In this document: positions 37,055-45,646 of the stretch, piece by piece
Layout of the letters: each line of letters opens with the position of its first letter
Position numbering within the stretch: position 1 is the stretch's first letter
Assembly: GCF_018829635.1 (NCBI RefSeq)
Contig: NZ_JAHKKG010000007.1
Location: forward strand, 310,001 to 374,000
DNA length: 64,000 nt
Source of the DNA: Paractinoplanes bogorensis
GTDB lineage: Bacteria; Actinomycetota; Actinomycetes; Mycobacteriales; Micromonosporaceae
Direction of reading: 5' to 3'
The notes under the pieces: model-generated
Database searches by the model: none
Told to the model about the DNA's origin: nothing
Seen by the model: the letters and a program-made list of their open reading frames with translations, nothing else
Program-made: the position numbers and the translations under genes

Positions 37055-37259
37055 GCCCCGACCCTAGTCCCGCCCTGTGACAGGAAAATGAAGACGACGC
37101 CGTTGTCCACAATCCCGGGTTGTCCACAGGGCTCAGGTCAAGATCGGCTCAGCGAGGGACAATCGTCGGGGACGGTGGCCCCCAGGGTGGGTGGGCTATG
37201 CGGCGGGCGGGCTACGCGGCGGGCTGTGCGGCCAGGCCGGAAAATGCGCTGGCGAGAGG

Positions 37260-37970
37260 TCAGAGCATTCCGGCCAGCAGGGTGCGTGCCCGGGCCGGCA
37301 TCGTGGTCTGCGCGGCCGGGGCCGGAGTGGCGAGCGCCGCCGTGATGCCGTAACCGGACAGGGACATCTTCATGACGCCCAGTTCGGGAATCTTCATCGT
37401 GAGCGAGGCGAGATGGCCGTCGCGGGTGACGGCCTCGAAGGGGACCCGCTTCGCGCTGTCGCCGAGCCGTGTCATGTCGGCCTCGCTCAGCATCTTCTGG
37501 CCGGTCAGGTCGAGCATGCCGGTGTAGGTGCCCGTGTTCACTGTCGTCACCTCTGAGGCGGTAGCGAACACCGGCGGCGTGCTGACGGTGGCGCTTGTCT
37601 TCGTGGCCTGGTCGATGCGCATCCACTTGCCGGGCAGTCCCATCACGCGCAGGACCCCGGCCGGCAGCTCCACCTTGAACCAGCTCTGGTCGCCGACGAC
37701 GAGTTTGCGGAAAGTCATCTTCGCGGTCGTTTTGGGGACCGGATGGCTGGCCCATGTCTCGATGGCCCGGTTCGCGTCGTCGACGGTCATGTTGATGGTC
37801 CGGCCCTTGTATGTGGCGCTCACCTGGTAGGGGTCGGCGCCGGACCTCGACTCGGCCGCCCGCAGTTCCTCGAGCGCCGAGGCCGGGCGACCGGCGGCGG
37901 GCCGGTCCTGCGCCCCGGCACAACCGCCCAGCAGGAACGCGACCGTCACGGACACGGCGAAAACTCGCAT
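37260..37970 (-). CDS. Lipoprotein of unknown function
   Basis: 236 residues. The N-terminus MRVFAVSVTVAFLLGGC is a lipoprotein signal with lipobox LGGC. The rest is a mixed alpha/beta region (YQVSATYKGRTINMTVDD, KMTFRKLVVGDQSWFKVEL, GKWMRIDQATKTSA, MKIPELGVMKMSLSGYG) resembling the LppX/LprG-type convex beta-sheet lipoproteins in pattern only. It may bind a lipid or hydrophobic ligand; no partner such as an efflux pump is adjacent. Expected on the outer face of the membrane. Confidence 0.7.
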   Translation of the reverse strand: MRVFAVSVTVAFLLGGCAGAQDRPAAGRPASALEELRAAESRSGADPYQVSATYKGRTINMTVDDANRAIETWASHPVPKTTAKMTFRKLVVGDQSWFKVELPAGVLRVMGLPGKWMRIDQATKTSATVSTPPVFATASEVTTVNTGTYTGMLDLTGQKMLSEADMTRLGDSAKRVPFEAVTRDGHLASLTMKIPELGVMKMSLSGYGITAALATPAPAAQTTMPARARTLLAGML

Positions 37971-38030
37971 GGCCGGCCTCCGTCGAAAGCAGGGACTTCT
38001 CTTCCCTGTTCGCCCGGCCGGACCGGAAAA

Positions 38031-39164
38031 TTAGCCGCAGGCCACCGCGGCGGTGAGCCGTTCGGGCACGTCGGCGGCGTGGTACGGCCACTCGGACGGC
38101 TCGATGCCGGCCAGGAACGCCGAATAGATGACGGCACCGCGCAACGCGTAGATCGGGCGCATCAGGTTCACCGCCCGCAACGGGTCGCTGCCGGGCACGG
38201 TCTGCGTCCAGCGGCCGGCCCACGCGTCCAGCAGGGCGTCGCGCTCGGGTGCGGTCAGGCCGTCGGTCAGGCGCAGGATGTCGATGGCCGGGTGGCCGAA
38301 CGTGCAGTCGCCCCAGTCCATGATGGTCAGCCGGCCCGCGTCGTCGGTGCGGACGTTGCCCGGGTGCAGGTCGCCGTGCACCAGGGTGTCGGGCAGGCCG
38401 CAGGCGGCGATGGCCGCGAGCCGCTCCGGCAGGTCGCCGATCAGCGCTTCCAGGCCGGGAATCGTGTCGTAGCAGGGCGCGGCGACCCGGGCGAACGGTT
38501 CGACCCGCAGGCGGGCGTCGGGAATCTTCGCCAGGGGTGCCTGGTGGGCGGCGAAGTGCGCCTGGATCGGGTGGAAGGCGGCGGCGATCGAGGCGCACAT
38601 CTCGGCACCGGCGCCGTAGCGGTCGGCTCCGGGGGCATGAGCCAGCAGCATGCGGCCGTGGTCGCCTTCGGCCAGCAGTTGCGGGACGAGGGACGGGGCG
38701 AACTCGGCGACCATGCGGATCGCGTACGGCTCGTGGGCGAAGAACCGCGGCACCTGCTTGAGCCAGGCGACCGGACCGGACGGGCCGTCGATCCGCCAGA
38801 TGGCCGAGAGGTTCCACGTACGCTGTTGCGCCGCCTCGCCGGTGACGACGGTGGCCGCCCATGCGAGGGAGGCGGTCGGGCCCCCGAGTTCCGCGTACGG
38901 GGCGCGGGCCGGGTGGGGCTCCGACGCGTACGGGGAAACGGGTTTGATCGTGAATCTCTCGACGGAACCGGTGACCTCGGCCAGATAGGTGACGTGGCCG
39001 CCGGGCGGCGCGGAACGGTCGGCGTGCAGCAGCCGGAGCACCTGGAGGCCGGGGCCGAAGCCGGAGACCTCCTGCCAGTACGGCACCGCGGCCTCGAACG
39101 GCTCGGTCTCGCCCAGGATCTCGCCGGCCGGGCTGATCAGCACCAGCGTCACGGTTCTCGTCAC
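38031..39164 (-). CDS. Aminoglycoside-phosphotransferase-fold kinase with extra N-terminal domain
   Basis: 377 residues. The C-terminal ~230 residues carry the APH/choline-kinase active site: catalytic loop LVHGDLHPGNVRTD and metal-binding IMDWGDCTFGHP. The first ~130 residues (VTLVLISPAGEILGETEPFE, GGHVTYLAEV, WAATVVTGEAAQQRTWNLSAIWRI) form a separate domain with a NUDIX-like hydrophobic pattern but no NUDIX box. Such kinases phosphorylate antibiotics, sugars or amino alcohols; resistance should not be assumed. Monocistronic, divergent from the transglutaminase. Confidence 0.82.
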   Translation of the reverse strand: MTRTVTLVLISPAGEILGETEPFEAAVPYWQEVSGFGPGLQVLRLLHADRSAPPGGHVTYLAEVTGSVERFTIKPVSPYASEPHPARAPYAELGGPTASLAWAATVVTGEAAQQRTWNLSAIWRIDGPSGPVAWLKQVPRFFAHEPYAIRMVAEFAPSLVPQLLAEGDHGRMLLAHAPGADRYGAGAEMCASIAAAFHPIQAHFAAHQAPLAKIPDARLRVEPFARVAAPCYDTIPGLEALIGDLPERLAAIAACGLPDTLVHGDLHPGNVRTDDAGRLTIMDWGDCTFGHPAIDILRLTDGLTAPERDALLDAWAGRWTQTVPGSDPLRAVNLMRPIYALRGAVIYSAFLAGIEPSEWPYHAADVPERLTAAVACG

Positions 39165-39202
39165 GGTCGCAAACCGTAACGTGCGATCGATACCTTGCTC
39201 AC

Positions 39203-39973
39203 GTGAATTACTCCCAGGTCGCCTGCTTCCTCGGCTTCGACGTCACCGAACCGGCCGAGGTCGTCCTGCAGATCAGCGTGGCCGCGCCGGAGAAGTCCGA
39301 GCTGACGGTGAGCGCGGGCGAGGTCAGCGTGCTGCCCGACGGCCAGCGGATGCTGCGGGCCCCGGCCGGACGGGTCGAGGTCAGCTACGAGGCGTCGGTG
39401 GGCCTTCATCCGGGAGTGCCGGCCGTGACCGAGGTCGAGCGGATCGTGGCGTTGCGGCCGAGCCGATATTGCCCGTCCGATCGGCTCGGGGGCTTCGCGA
39501 GCAAGGAGTTCGGCGGCCTGAGCGACGCGACGACCGCCGTCCGGGCGATCACTTCCTGGGTGTACGGACATCTCGCGTACACGCCGGGCAGCAGCGGACC
39601 CACCACCGACGCCATCGACACGCTGCTGGGCGGGGCCGGGGTGTGCCGTGACTACGCACATCTGGTGGCCACGCTGTGCCGGGCGATCGACATCCCGGCC
39701 CGGGTCGCCGCCGTCTACGCCCCGGGGCTCGATCCGATGGACTTCCACCTGGTCGTCGAGACCGCGCTCGAGGGACAATGGCGGGTCTGGGACGCGACCC
39801 GGCTCGCCCCGCGGCAGAGCCTGATGCGCATCGCGACCGGGCGCGACGCGGCCGACACCGCGCTGGCCACCACGATCTCGGGCGCGCTGACCATGCCCGA
39901 CATCCGGATCCTGGCCGTGGCCGGGGGCGATCTGCCGTACGACGATCACGAGGGCTTGGTTTCGCTGAGCTAG
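39203..39973 (+). CDS. Transglutaminase-like cysteine protease-fold protein
   Basis: 256 residues. The N-terminal ~100 residues form a beta-rich domain; the C-terminal part contains the catalytic triad of the transglutaminase-like superfamily: Cys in GAGVCRDYAHLVATLCRA, His in DFHLVVE and Asp in VWDATRLAP. No signal peptide, so cytoplasmic. Ten bases before the next gene on the same strand, suggesting an operon. In actinobacteria such proteins may act as peptidases or amide hydrolases; the substrate is unknown. Confidence 0.85.
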   Translation: MNYSQVACFLGFDVTEPAEVVLQISVAAPEKSELTVSAGEVSVLPDGQRMLRAPAGRVEVSYEASVGLHPGVPAVTEVERIVALRPSRYCPSDRLGGFASKEFGGLSDATTAVRAITSWVYGHLAYTPGSSGPTTDAIDTLLGGAGVCRDYAHLVATLCRAIDIPARVAAVYAPGLDPMDFHLVVETALEGQWRVWDATRLAPRQSLMRIATGRDAADTALATTISGALTMPDIRILAVAGGDLPYDDHEGLVSLS

Positions 39974-39982
39974 TCTCTGGCG

Positions 39983-40993
39983 ATGGCCCTGCCTGATCTT
40001 TGCGCCGGACTCGCCGAGGCCGTGCTCCGGCTCGACACCAAGGCGTCCACCCGCAGTTATCGCGCCATTGTGGACAGGCTGCCCGCCGCCGACCGCGACG
40101 AGCTGAGCGCCGGCCTGGTCCCGCTGATCCCGGCGCTGGAACAGGTCGCGCTCGGCAACGGCGGCCTGCTGGCGACGCTGGTGGCCGGGCTGATCGAGCA
40201 GGGCGCCGACCCGCTGCCGGTGCTCCCGGTGCTGGTGAGCCGGATGGCGACCGGGCTCGAGCTGGCCGCCCGGTTCGGGGAGCTGGGCGATCCGGCCGGC
40301 GCACCCCGGTCGGCCGACGAATATCTGGCTCTCCGGGAGCGCGTGTCCCAGGCGGCGAAGCTCAGTGTCGAGGAAGCCGGCGAGATCGTCCAGGCCTGGT
40401 TCTCGATCAAGGACTGGATCCCGAGCCTGCTCCTGCCGCTGCAGCAGAAACGGGCCCGGCTGGCGTTGCCGCAACGCGACCGGCTGACCGCGGCGACGGC
40501 CCTGATGACCCCGCACGCCGAAGACGCGGCCTGGCTGTTGGGCCTGCTCGAGGTGCTCGACGACGAACCACTGCTGGTGTTGCACCGGCCTGCGAAACAG
40601 GCGTACGAGCTGACCATCAGCGGCGTGGGCGACAACTTCCAGCTGCACACGCTGCTGGCCGCGACGCTGATCGGCAAACATCTGCCGGGTTCGCCCCCGG
40701 ACCCGTCCTGGGTCGCCGCGGCCACCGAGGGTGAGCTGTCGCCGGCGACGCCGATCCACGGGCAGTTCTATCTGGCCGACGCGACCGGCGAGACCATCTG
40801 GAACGAGGGCCGGCCGGCCGACATCCCGCTGCTCGGCGACCATCGGGTGGTGGTGCTCGACCCACCGCCGTACGAGCGGAGCTGGAACCTGGGCCGCACC
40901 TATCCGCTGATGCGGCCCGAGGTGACGCTCAACCGCGTGCTTCCGGCGGCGGAGGCGTTCGAGTGGGCGGCGCGGGTGTCGCCGGCAAATTGA
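39983..40993 (+). CDS. Hypothetical protein (unknown family)
   Basis: 336 residues; I do not recognise the family. It is mostly helical and leucine/alanine-rich in the first 220 residues, without membrane segments or signal peptide. The C-terminal third has more beta character (TPIHGQFYLADATGETIWNE, HRVVVLDPPPYERSWNLGR). Nine bases after the transglutaminase gene, probably co-transcribed. Its last 65 bases overlap the end of the convergent cupin gene, an unusually long coding overlap. Confidence 0.65.
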   Translation: MALPDLCAGLAEAVLRLDTKASTRSYRAIVDRLPAADRDELSAGLVPLIPALEQVALGNGGLLATLVAGLIEQGADPLPVLPVLVSRMATGLELAARFGELGDPAGAPRSADEYLALRERVSQAAKLSVEEAGEIVQAWFSIKDWIPSLLLPLQQKRARLALPQRDRLTAATALMTPHAEDAAWLLGLLEVLDDEPLLVLHRPAKQAYELTISGVGDNFQLHTLLAATLIGKHLPGSPPDPSWVAAATEGELSPATPIHGQFYLADATGETIWNEGRPADIPLLGDHRVVVLDPPPYERSWNLGRTYPLMRPEVTLNRVLPAAEAFEWAARVSPAN

Positions 40994-41360
40994 CGCCGGT
41001 GGTGCTGTGCACGTGGGCCGGGATCTCCCCCTCGTGCCGGTCACCGGTCGTGAGTGTTCCGGACGGCTCGAACATCAGAATCGAGCCGCCGGGCGACGAC
41101 GGCTTGTGCTCGACCCCCTTGGGCACGACGAAGACATCTCCCGGACCGAGCGTGACGGTCTCCCGGTCACGCAGGGCGATGTCGAACCGCCCGTCGAGCA
41201 CCAGGAAGAACTCATCGGTGTCCTCGTGCACGTGCCAGACGTGTTCCCCGGCGACGTGCGCGATCCGCACGTCGTAGTCGTTCATGCGGGCGACGATGCG
41301 CGGGCTGTAGACCTCGGCGAAGGTGGCCAGGGCGGCTTGCAGATTGACCGGTTGCTCCAT
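40929..41360 (-). CDS. Cupin-domain protein
   Basis: 143 residues with a single cupin barrel: motif 1 HVHEDTDEFFLVLDGRF (metal-binding HxH and Glu) and motif 2 GPGDVFVVPKGVEHKP. Likely a small metal-binding dioxygenase, isomerase or sensor. The purine-rich GGGAGG directly abuts the ATG, leaving almost no spacing, so translation may be weak or start differently. The Pro/Thr-rich end overlaps the 3' end of the convergent gene by 65 bp. Confidence 0.82.
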   Translation of the reverse strand: MEQPVNLQAALATFAEVYSPRIVARMNDYDVRIAHVAGEHVWHVHEDTDEFFLVLDGRFDIALRDRETVTLGPGDVFVVPKGVEHKPSSPGGSILMFEPSGTLTTGDRHEGEIPAHVHSTTGVNLPATPAPPTRTPPPPEARG

Positions 41361-41369
41361 CCTCCCTTT

Positions 41370-42110
41370 CTAGCGCCTCAGCGTGATCCGCTGCCCGCAC
41401 TGCTCCTGGCCGGGCGCGGGCTTGGTGGTGAGGACGAGGACGTCCGTCGCGACGGTGGCGGCCTCGGCGTACGCGGCGGCGAGCACGGACGTGGTGTCGC
41501 CGTCCGGGGCATAGGCGGCACCCACCCGGGTCATGCCGGCGATCACCGGGGTGCGGCCGGCCATGGCGGCCGGGGTGCCGTCGACCTCGGTCAGGGTGAG
41601 GCCGCCGTAGGTGAGCGGGAAGTCGACCACGTAGGTCAGGTCGCTCGGATCGCCCGGGTGGGCCGCCATCAGATCGTGGAACCACGCCACCAGCAGGTCA
41701 CGGTCGTCCGGGCCGGCGCGGCGGGCCGGTCCGGTCGCCTCGCCGGACGGAGGGCGGCAGATGGTCACGCGAAACAACTCGGACAGGGTGGGCCAGGTGG
41801 CGGTGGCCCGATCGAGGTCGCGAGCGTCGATCCCTACCTCGGAAAAATCCGGCAAAGATCCCCAGGCATCGTCCGGGAGCCGGCTCACGATCGGGGCGTG
41901 GCGCGCGGCGCGTAGCAGGGCGCCGGTGACCTCGCCCGATGTCGTCGTCCACCAGCCGAACTGCCGGTCGTCGTCGGCGGGGTAGGCCCGCAGATAGGCG
42001 GCCTCGGTGAGCAGCATCGTGTTGGCCACCGGGTCGGCCCGCAGAAAGGCGCCCGCCGCATCCAGAAACTCTGCGGCGTCCGTGCTCGTCGACCAAGTCA
42101 CAGCCGTCAC
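41370..42110 (-). CDS. GNAT-family N-acetyltransferase
   Basis: 246 residues. The C-terminal half shows the GNAT pattern: an acceptor-side strand GLTLTEVDGTPAAMAGRTP, then TRVGAAYAPDGDTTSVLAAAYAEAATVAT, which matches the acetyl-CoA-binding V-x-T-P-x-x-RG-x-G/A region in a degenerate form. The N-terminal half (LRADPVANTMLLTEA) is typical of a subgroup of actinobacterial GNATs. GTG 42110 overlaps the upstream lipoprotein stop as GTGA. Substrate unknown. Confidence 0.75.
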   Translation of the reverse strand: MTAVTWSTSTDAAEFLDAAGAFLRADPVANTMLLTEAAYLRAYPADDDRQFGWWTTTSGEVTGALLRAARHAPIVSRLPDDAWGSLPDFSEVGIDARDLDRATATWPTLSELFRVTICRPPSGEATGPARRAGPDDRDLLVAWFHDLMAAHPGDPSDLTYVVDFPLTYGGLTLTEVDGTPAAMAGRTPVIAGMTRVGAAYAPDGDTTSVLAAAYAEAATVATDVLVLTTKPAPGQEQCGQRITLRR

Positions 42111-42703
42111 AGTAGGCGCGTGACGGCCTCGCTGTCCGGGTCGCCGACCGGGTCGGTCACCGAGCAGAAGCGCCAGCCGTGGTCCGCGCCGCGGGCGAGC
42201 GTGATCGTGAAGGAGGTCGCGGACAGTTCGGGCCGGTCCTCCAGCCAGACCGTCTTGGCCGAGGTGCTGAGCCCGGTCTGACCCTTGACGACGACCGCCT
42301 CGGCCGCCCGGGTGGCCGTGACCCGCACCGTGGCCCGGTCGCCGGGGGAGGCGGGCCCGGTCACCGCGGTCAGCGTGACGGGGCTGGTGTGCACCATGGC
42401 GTCCGAGGCGGCGAGCGACTTCAGCACGCCGTCGAGCGAGTCGGCGCTGGCACAACCGGCCTGCGTCACGACACCGGCCGAGGCGGGGTCGCCGGTGGTC
42501 AGCAGCCATTGCCCGTACGCCACCATCGAGCCCACAACCGCAGGCCAGTCCGTGCCGCGGTTGGCCAGGACAGGTGCCGACGGCGCCGAAGTGGTGACCG
42601 GCGCAGGCCGCGACGCCGCCGTCGCCGACTGGCCCGAGCACCCGGACAGAACGGCGACGGCAGCCGCCCCGGCCAGGGCGAGCAGTGCGAACGATCGGCG
42701 CAT
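42107..42703 (-). CDS. Small lipoprotein of unknown function
   Basis: 198 residues from ATG 42703, which has GAGGAGG six bases upstream; an ATG 15 bases earlier is less well placed. Signal peptide MRRSFALLALAGAAAVAVLSGC with lipobox LSGC, an Ala/Ser/Pro linker, then a compact extracytoplasmic domain (DWPAVVGSMVAYGQWLLT, RATVRVTATRAAEAVVVKG, GADHGWRFCSVTD). No family recognised. Translationally coupled to the GNAT gene. Confidence 0.75.
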   Translation of the reverse strand: MRRSFALLALAGAAAVAVLSGCSGQSATAASRPAPVTTSAPSAPVLANRGTDWPAVVGSMVAYGQWLLTTGDPASAGVVTQAGCASADSLDGVLKSLAASDAMVHTSPVTLTAVTGPASPGDRATVRVTATRAAEAVVVKGQTGLSTSAKTVWLEDRPELSATSFTITLARGADHGWRFCSVTDPVGDPDSEAVTRLL

Positions 42704-42795
42704 GGCGTACCTCCTCACCGCTCCCGATCGGTGCCCGGCCGCTAGCGCTGATAGCGGAACGGGTGCCGCCGAGTTGCCGCGTCTATGGTGTGGAG

Positions 42796-43854
42796 GTGAG
42801 CGGGCCGCGGGCGGGCTACCTCGAGCGCATCCGGCAAGGGGGCATGGTCCTCTCGCCGCGGCTCGCGACGGCCTTCGCCGAGGTGCCGCGTGAGGTGTTC
42901 GTGCCCGAGGGCTTCCAGCGGCGCGACGGCACCTGGGCCGAACCGGCCGACCCCGACTTCCTCGACATCGTCTACAGCGACGACGTGCTGGTCACCAAGG
43001 TCGACGGCCGGACGCCGGTCAGCTCGTCGAGCCAGCCGTCGCTGATGGCGCTGATGCTCGAGACGCTCGACGTGCGGCCGGGGCAGACGGTGCTCGAGAT
43101 CGGCACCGGGACGGGCTACAACGCCGCCCTGCTGTCCCACCTCGGCGCGCGGGTCGTGAGCATCGACGTGCAGGCCGACGTGGTCGAGCGGGCTCGCGCC
43201 GCGCTGGCCCGGGCGCAGGTCGGCAACGTACGGGTGGAACTGGCCGACGGTTATGCCGGCCGGCCCGGCCTCGACGCCGACCACGTGATCGTGACCGTCG
43301 GCGTCGCCGGGATCTCGCCGCACTGGCCGCGGCCGATCGTGGCGCCGGTCGAGCACGCCGGCACCCACCCCGTGCTCCGGATCGCCACCGACGGCACGGC
43401 CCGGGTGGTCACCCCGGCCGGGTTCATGACCGCGGCCGGGCCGTTGACCGCGGCTCACCCGTTTCCCGCGCCCGCGCCGCCGGGCGTGTTCAGCGAGCTC
43501 ACCCCGTACGGGGAAATCGTCTTTGATCCGCCCCTGGACGCGCTCGCCTATCGCGATCTCTGGTACGCGGCCGGGGTCTGGCATCGGCGGGCGACCCACG
43601 CCGCCGTGCCCGGTCACGAGCAGAGTTGCCTGGTGCTGCTGGACGACGAGCGCACCGGCGGCGCCACCATCACCCCCGACGGGCGGATCAGTGCCCGGGG
43701 CGCGCAGGCGGACAAATATGCCGCCGACGCCCGGGCGGTGCTCGACCGCTGGCTCGACCTGGGGCGACCGGCGATGGGGGCGTGGCGCATCACGCTGGCC
43801 GCGGGCGGCGACCCGGCCGCCCCGATCCTGATGCCGCACACCTGGGAGCTGTGA
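42796..43854 (+). CDS. PIMT-like SAM-dependent methyltransferase with C-terminal extension
   Basis: 352 residues. The first ~220 residues match protein-L-isoaspartate methyltransferases: PREVFVPEGF, SSSSQPSLMALMLETLDV, SAM motif VLEIGTGTGYNAALL and VVSIDVQADVVERAR. About 130 further residues (ELTPYGEIVFDPPLDAL, SCLVLLDDERTGG, KYAADARAVLDRWLDLG) follow; such extended PIMT homologues occur in actinobacteria, some beside peptide-modification genes, but no precursor peptide is seen here. GTG 42796 is chosen (an in-frame GTG at 42790 also exists); neither has a clear ribosome-binding site. Confidence 0.82.
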   Translation: MSGPRAGYLERIRQGGMVLSPRLATAFAEVPREVFVPEGFQRRDGTWAEPADPDFLDIVYSDDVLVTKVDGRTPVSSSSQPSLMALMLETLDVRPGQTVLEIGTGTGYNAALLSHLGARVVSIDVQADVVERARAALARAQVGNVRVELADGYAGRPGLDADHVIVTVGVAGISPHWPRPIVAPVEHAGTHPVLRIATDGTARVVTPAGFMTAAGPLTAAHPFPAPAPPGVFSELTPYGEIVFDPPLDALAYRDLWYAAGVWHRRATHAAVPGHEQSCLVLLDDERTGGATITPDGRISARGAQADKYAADARAVLDRWLDLGRPAMGAWRITLAAGGDPAAPILMPHTWEL

Positions 43855-43889
43855 GTGGACGACGTTCTGGCCTGGCTGCGAGACCACGC

Positions 43890-45500
43890 TCACCATCGGT
43901 TAGCCAGCCGGTCGCGCCACCGCCGCCCGTCCGGGTCGTAGGCCAGCCGATAGGCCGGGGCCGCCCACCACCGCTGATACCAGGGCAGTGGCTCGGTCGA
44001 GTGCCGTCGCAACCGGCCCGGCGGGCGATCACCCTGGCGTCCCCGGTCGTGCCATTTCTGCAGGCGATCGGCGGCCGAGGTCATTTCCCGTACGGCGTCC
44101 GCCGGATCGACCAGCGGCACGTCCTCGCTGTCCACGTGTTCCCGCATCAGCGCCAGCCGCAACTCGCGCGGGAACCGCCGCGCCTCGTCGCCCAGTCCCG
44201 CCGGGTCGAGCGGCGCCCGCCCGTCGCGCGTGTCGTCGAGGATCGCGTTGGAGATCTCGCTGTCGTGCGTCCACGACCGACGGTTGAAGTTGTCGCTGCC
44301 CACGCTGCACCACACGTCGTCGATCACGCAGACCTTGGCGTGCACGTAGATCGGCGTTCCGGCCTCGTTCTCCAGGTCGAACACGTGCACGCGGTCGGGC
44401 GCGGCCGACGTGCACAGGCCGATCGCCTTCTCCCGGCCGATCTGGTTGGGCGGCAGAGCGAACGCGCCGTCGACGTCCGGGTGCCGGGGCACCACCGCGA
44501 TCAGGTGCAGGTCGGGGTAGGTCCGCAGTGCTTCGGCGAACAGCCGGGCCACCTCGGCCGACCACAGATACTGGTCCTCGATGTAGATGAACCGCCGGGC
44601 CCGTTTGATCGCCTTGGTGTATCCGCGGGCGATGCTCTGCTCGCCGTCCGGTGCGAAGTCGTACTTCGGGCGCATCGCCGGATACGTACGCAGCGTCTGA
44701 ATGGTGAGCGTCCCGCACTCGGGCGGGTCGGGCGGCTGCGGCGGCAGCTTGTCGGCGCTCATGTCGGCGCCCCGCAGTTTGTCGGTGATCGTCGAGATCG
44801 GGCCGTGCTGGTCGAGGTCGTCGGGCTCGTTCCACCGTTCCCGGAAGGTCAGGTCGAGCACCCCCACCACCGGTCCGCGCAACGCCAGCTGCACGTCGTG
44901 CCAGGGCGGATTCTTCCCGTACGCCTTGGCCATCGGCACCGCCTGCGGATCCCCGAGGTGCCGTTCGTCGTCGCGGCGGCTGTGACACAGGTCGATGCCG
45001 CCGGCGAAAGCGATGTCGAGCTCGGGGCGGTCCGGGTGCCGCAGCACGACGAGCTTCTGGTGGTGCGAGCCCCCGCGACGGACCCGCTGGTCGAGCAGCA
45101 CCTCACCGCCGGCCGCGCGGATGTCCTCGCTGAGGTTGCGGTTCTCCTCCTCGCTGTAGGCGAGTTTGTCCAGGTGGGAGCGCCACAGCAGCCCCTTGAC
45201 GACGACACCGCGCCGAGCCGCGGCACTGAACAGCTCGGCGATGGTCGGGCCCTCGTCGCGCATCCGCTCGTCCGGGTCACCCCGCCAGTCGGTGAAGAAC
45301 AGGTGGTCACCCTCGCGGAGGCTTTCCACCTCCGTTACCAGACGGTCAAAATATGTTTTGCCGTGAATAAGAGGTTCGGCGGCGTTTCCGGCGCTGAACG
45401 TGGGTATGGAGGAGGCCGGGTTGCCCCGCTCCTCCGTGGTGAGGAACCAGTCCGGCTGAGGCACGCCCTCGAATCTAAGTCGCAAGCCGGAAGCGCGCAC
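43890..45500 (-). CDS. Phospholipase D-like protein (two HKD-type motifs)
   Basis: 536 residues, cytoplasmic. The first HKD-type site reads HQKLVVLR, so the Asp of HxKxxxxD is replaced by Arg; the second, VHAKVCVIDDVWCSVGSDNF, is complete. FIYIEDQYLWSAEVARLFAEAL and GGIDLCHSRRDDE are further PLD-family blocks. It probably hydrolyses or transfers phosphodiesters of membrane lipids or nucleic acids; the altered first site may change specificity or efficiency. Divergent from the 38-residue membrane peptide. Confidence 0.88.
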   Translation of the reverse strand: MRASGLRLRFEGVPQPDWFLTTEERGNPASSIPTFSAGNAAEPLIHGKTYFDRLVTEVESLREGDHLFFTDWRGDPDERMRDEGPTIAELFSAAARRGVVVKGLLWRSHLDKLAYSEEENRNLSEDIRAAGGEVLLDQRVRRGGSHHQKLVVLRHPDRPELDIAFAGGIDLCHSRRDDERHLGDPQAVPMAKAYGKNPPWHDVQLALRGPVVGVLDLTFRERWNEPDDLDQHGPISTITDKLRGADMSADKLPPQPPDPPECGTLTIQTLRTYPAMRPKYDFAPDGEQSIARGYTKAIKRARRFIYIEDQYLWSAEVARLFAEALRTYPDLHLIAVVPRHPDVDGAFALPPNQIGREKAIGLCTSAAPDRVHVFDLENEAGTPIYVHAKVCVIDDVWCSVGSDNFNRRSWTHDSEISNAILDDTRDGRAPLDPAGLGDEARRFPRELRLALMREHVDSEDVPLVDPADAVREMTSAADRLQKWHDRGRQGDRPPGRLRRHSTEPLPWYQRWWAAPAYRLAYDPDGRRWRDRLANRW

Positions 45501-45529
45501 GTCGACACCGTTCCGGAGGGAATCACGCC

Positions 45530-45646
45530 ATGAGCAGCGAGCCGATCACCACCACCGACGTCACCGAGAACACCGAGAAGGGCCTGCTCATCGCGGTCCT
45601 GCTGCTGGTCGTGCTGGGCGTGGCCGGGATGATGTTCATGGTTTGA
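45530..45646 (+). CDS. 38-residue single-pass membrane peptide
   Basis: Short ORF with a good ribosome-binding site (GGAGGG about ten bases upstream). It has a polar, acidic/Thr-rich N-terminus (MSSEPITTTDVTENTEKG) and a 20-residue hydrophobic helix (LLIAVLLLVVLGVAGMMFMV) that ends the protein. The composition and codon usage look real. The stop overlaps the convergent methyltransferase stop region by 11 bp. Function unknown. Confidence 0.6.
   Translation: MSSEPITTTDVTENTEKGLLIAVLLLVVLGVAGMMFMV

Noticed and set aside
37103..37128. Replication origin suggested by TTGTCCACA boxes
   Set aside because: Only two boxes, no dnaA, dnaN or gyrB, and no AT-rich unwinding element.
43855..43960. Small plus-strand ORF starting VDDVLAWLRDHA directly after the methyltransferase
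   Set aside because: Overlaps the PLD-like gene antisense, turns Arg/Ser-rich after 15 codons, and has no ribosome-binding site.
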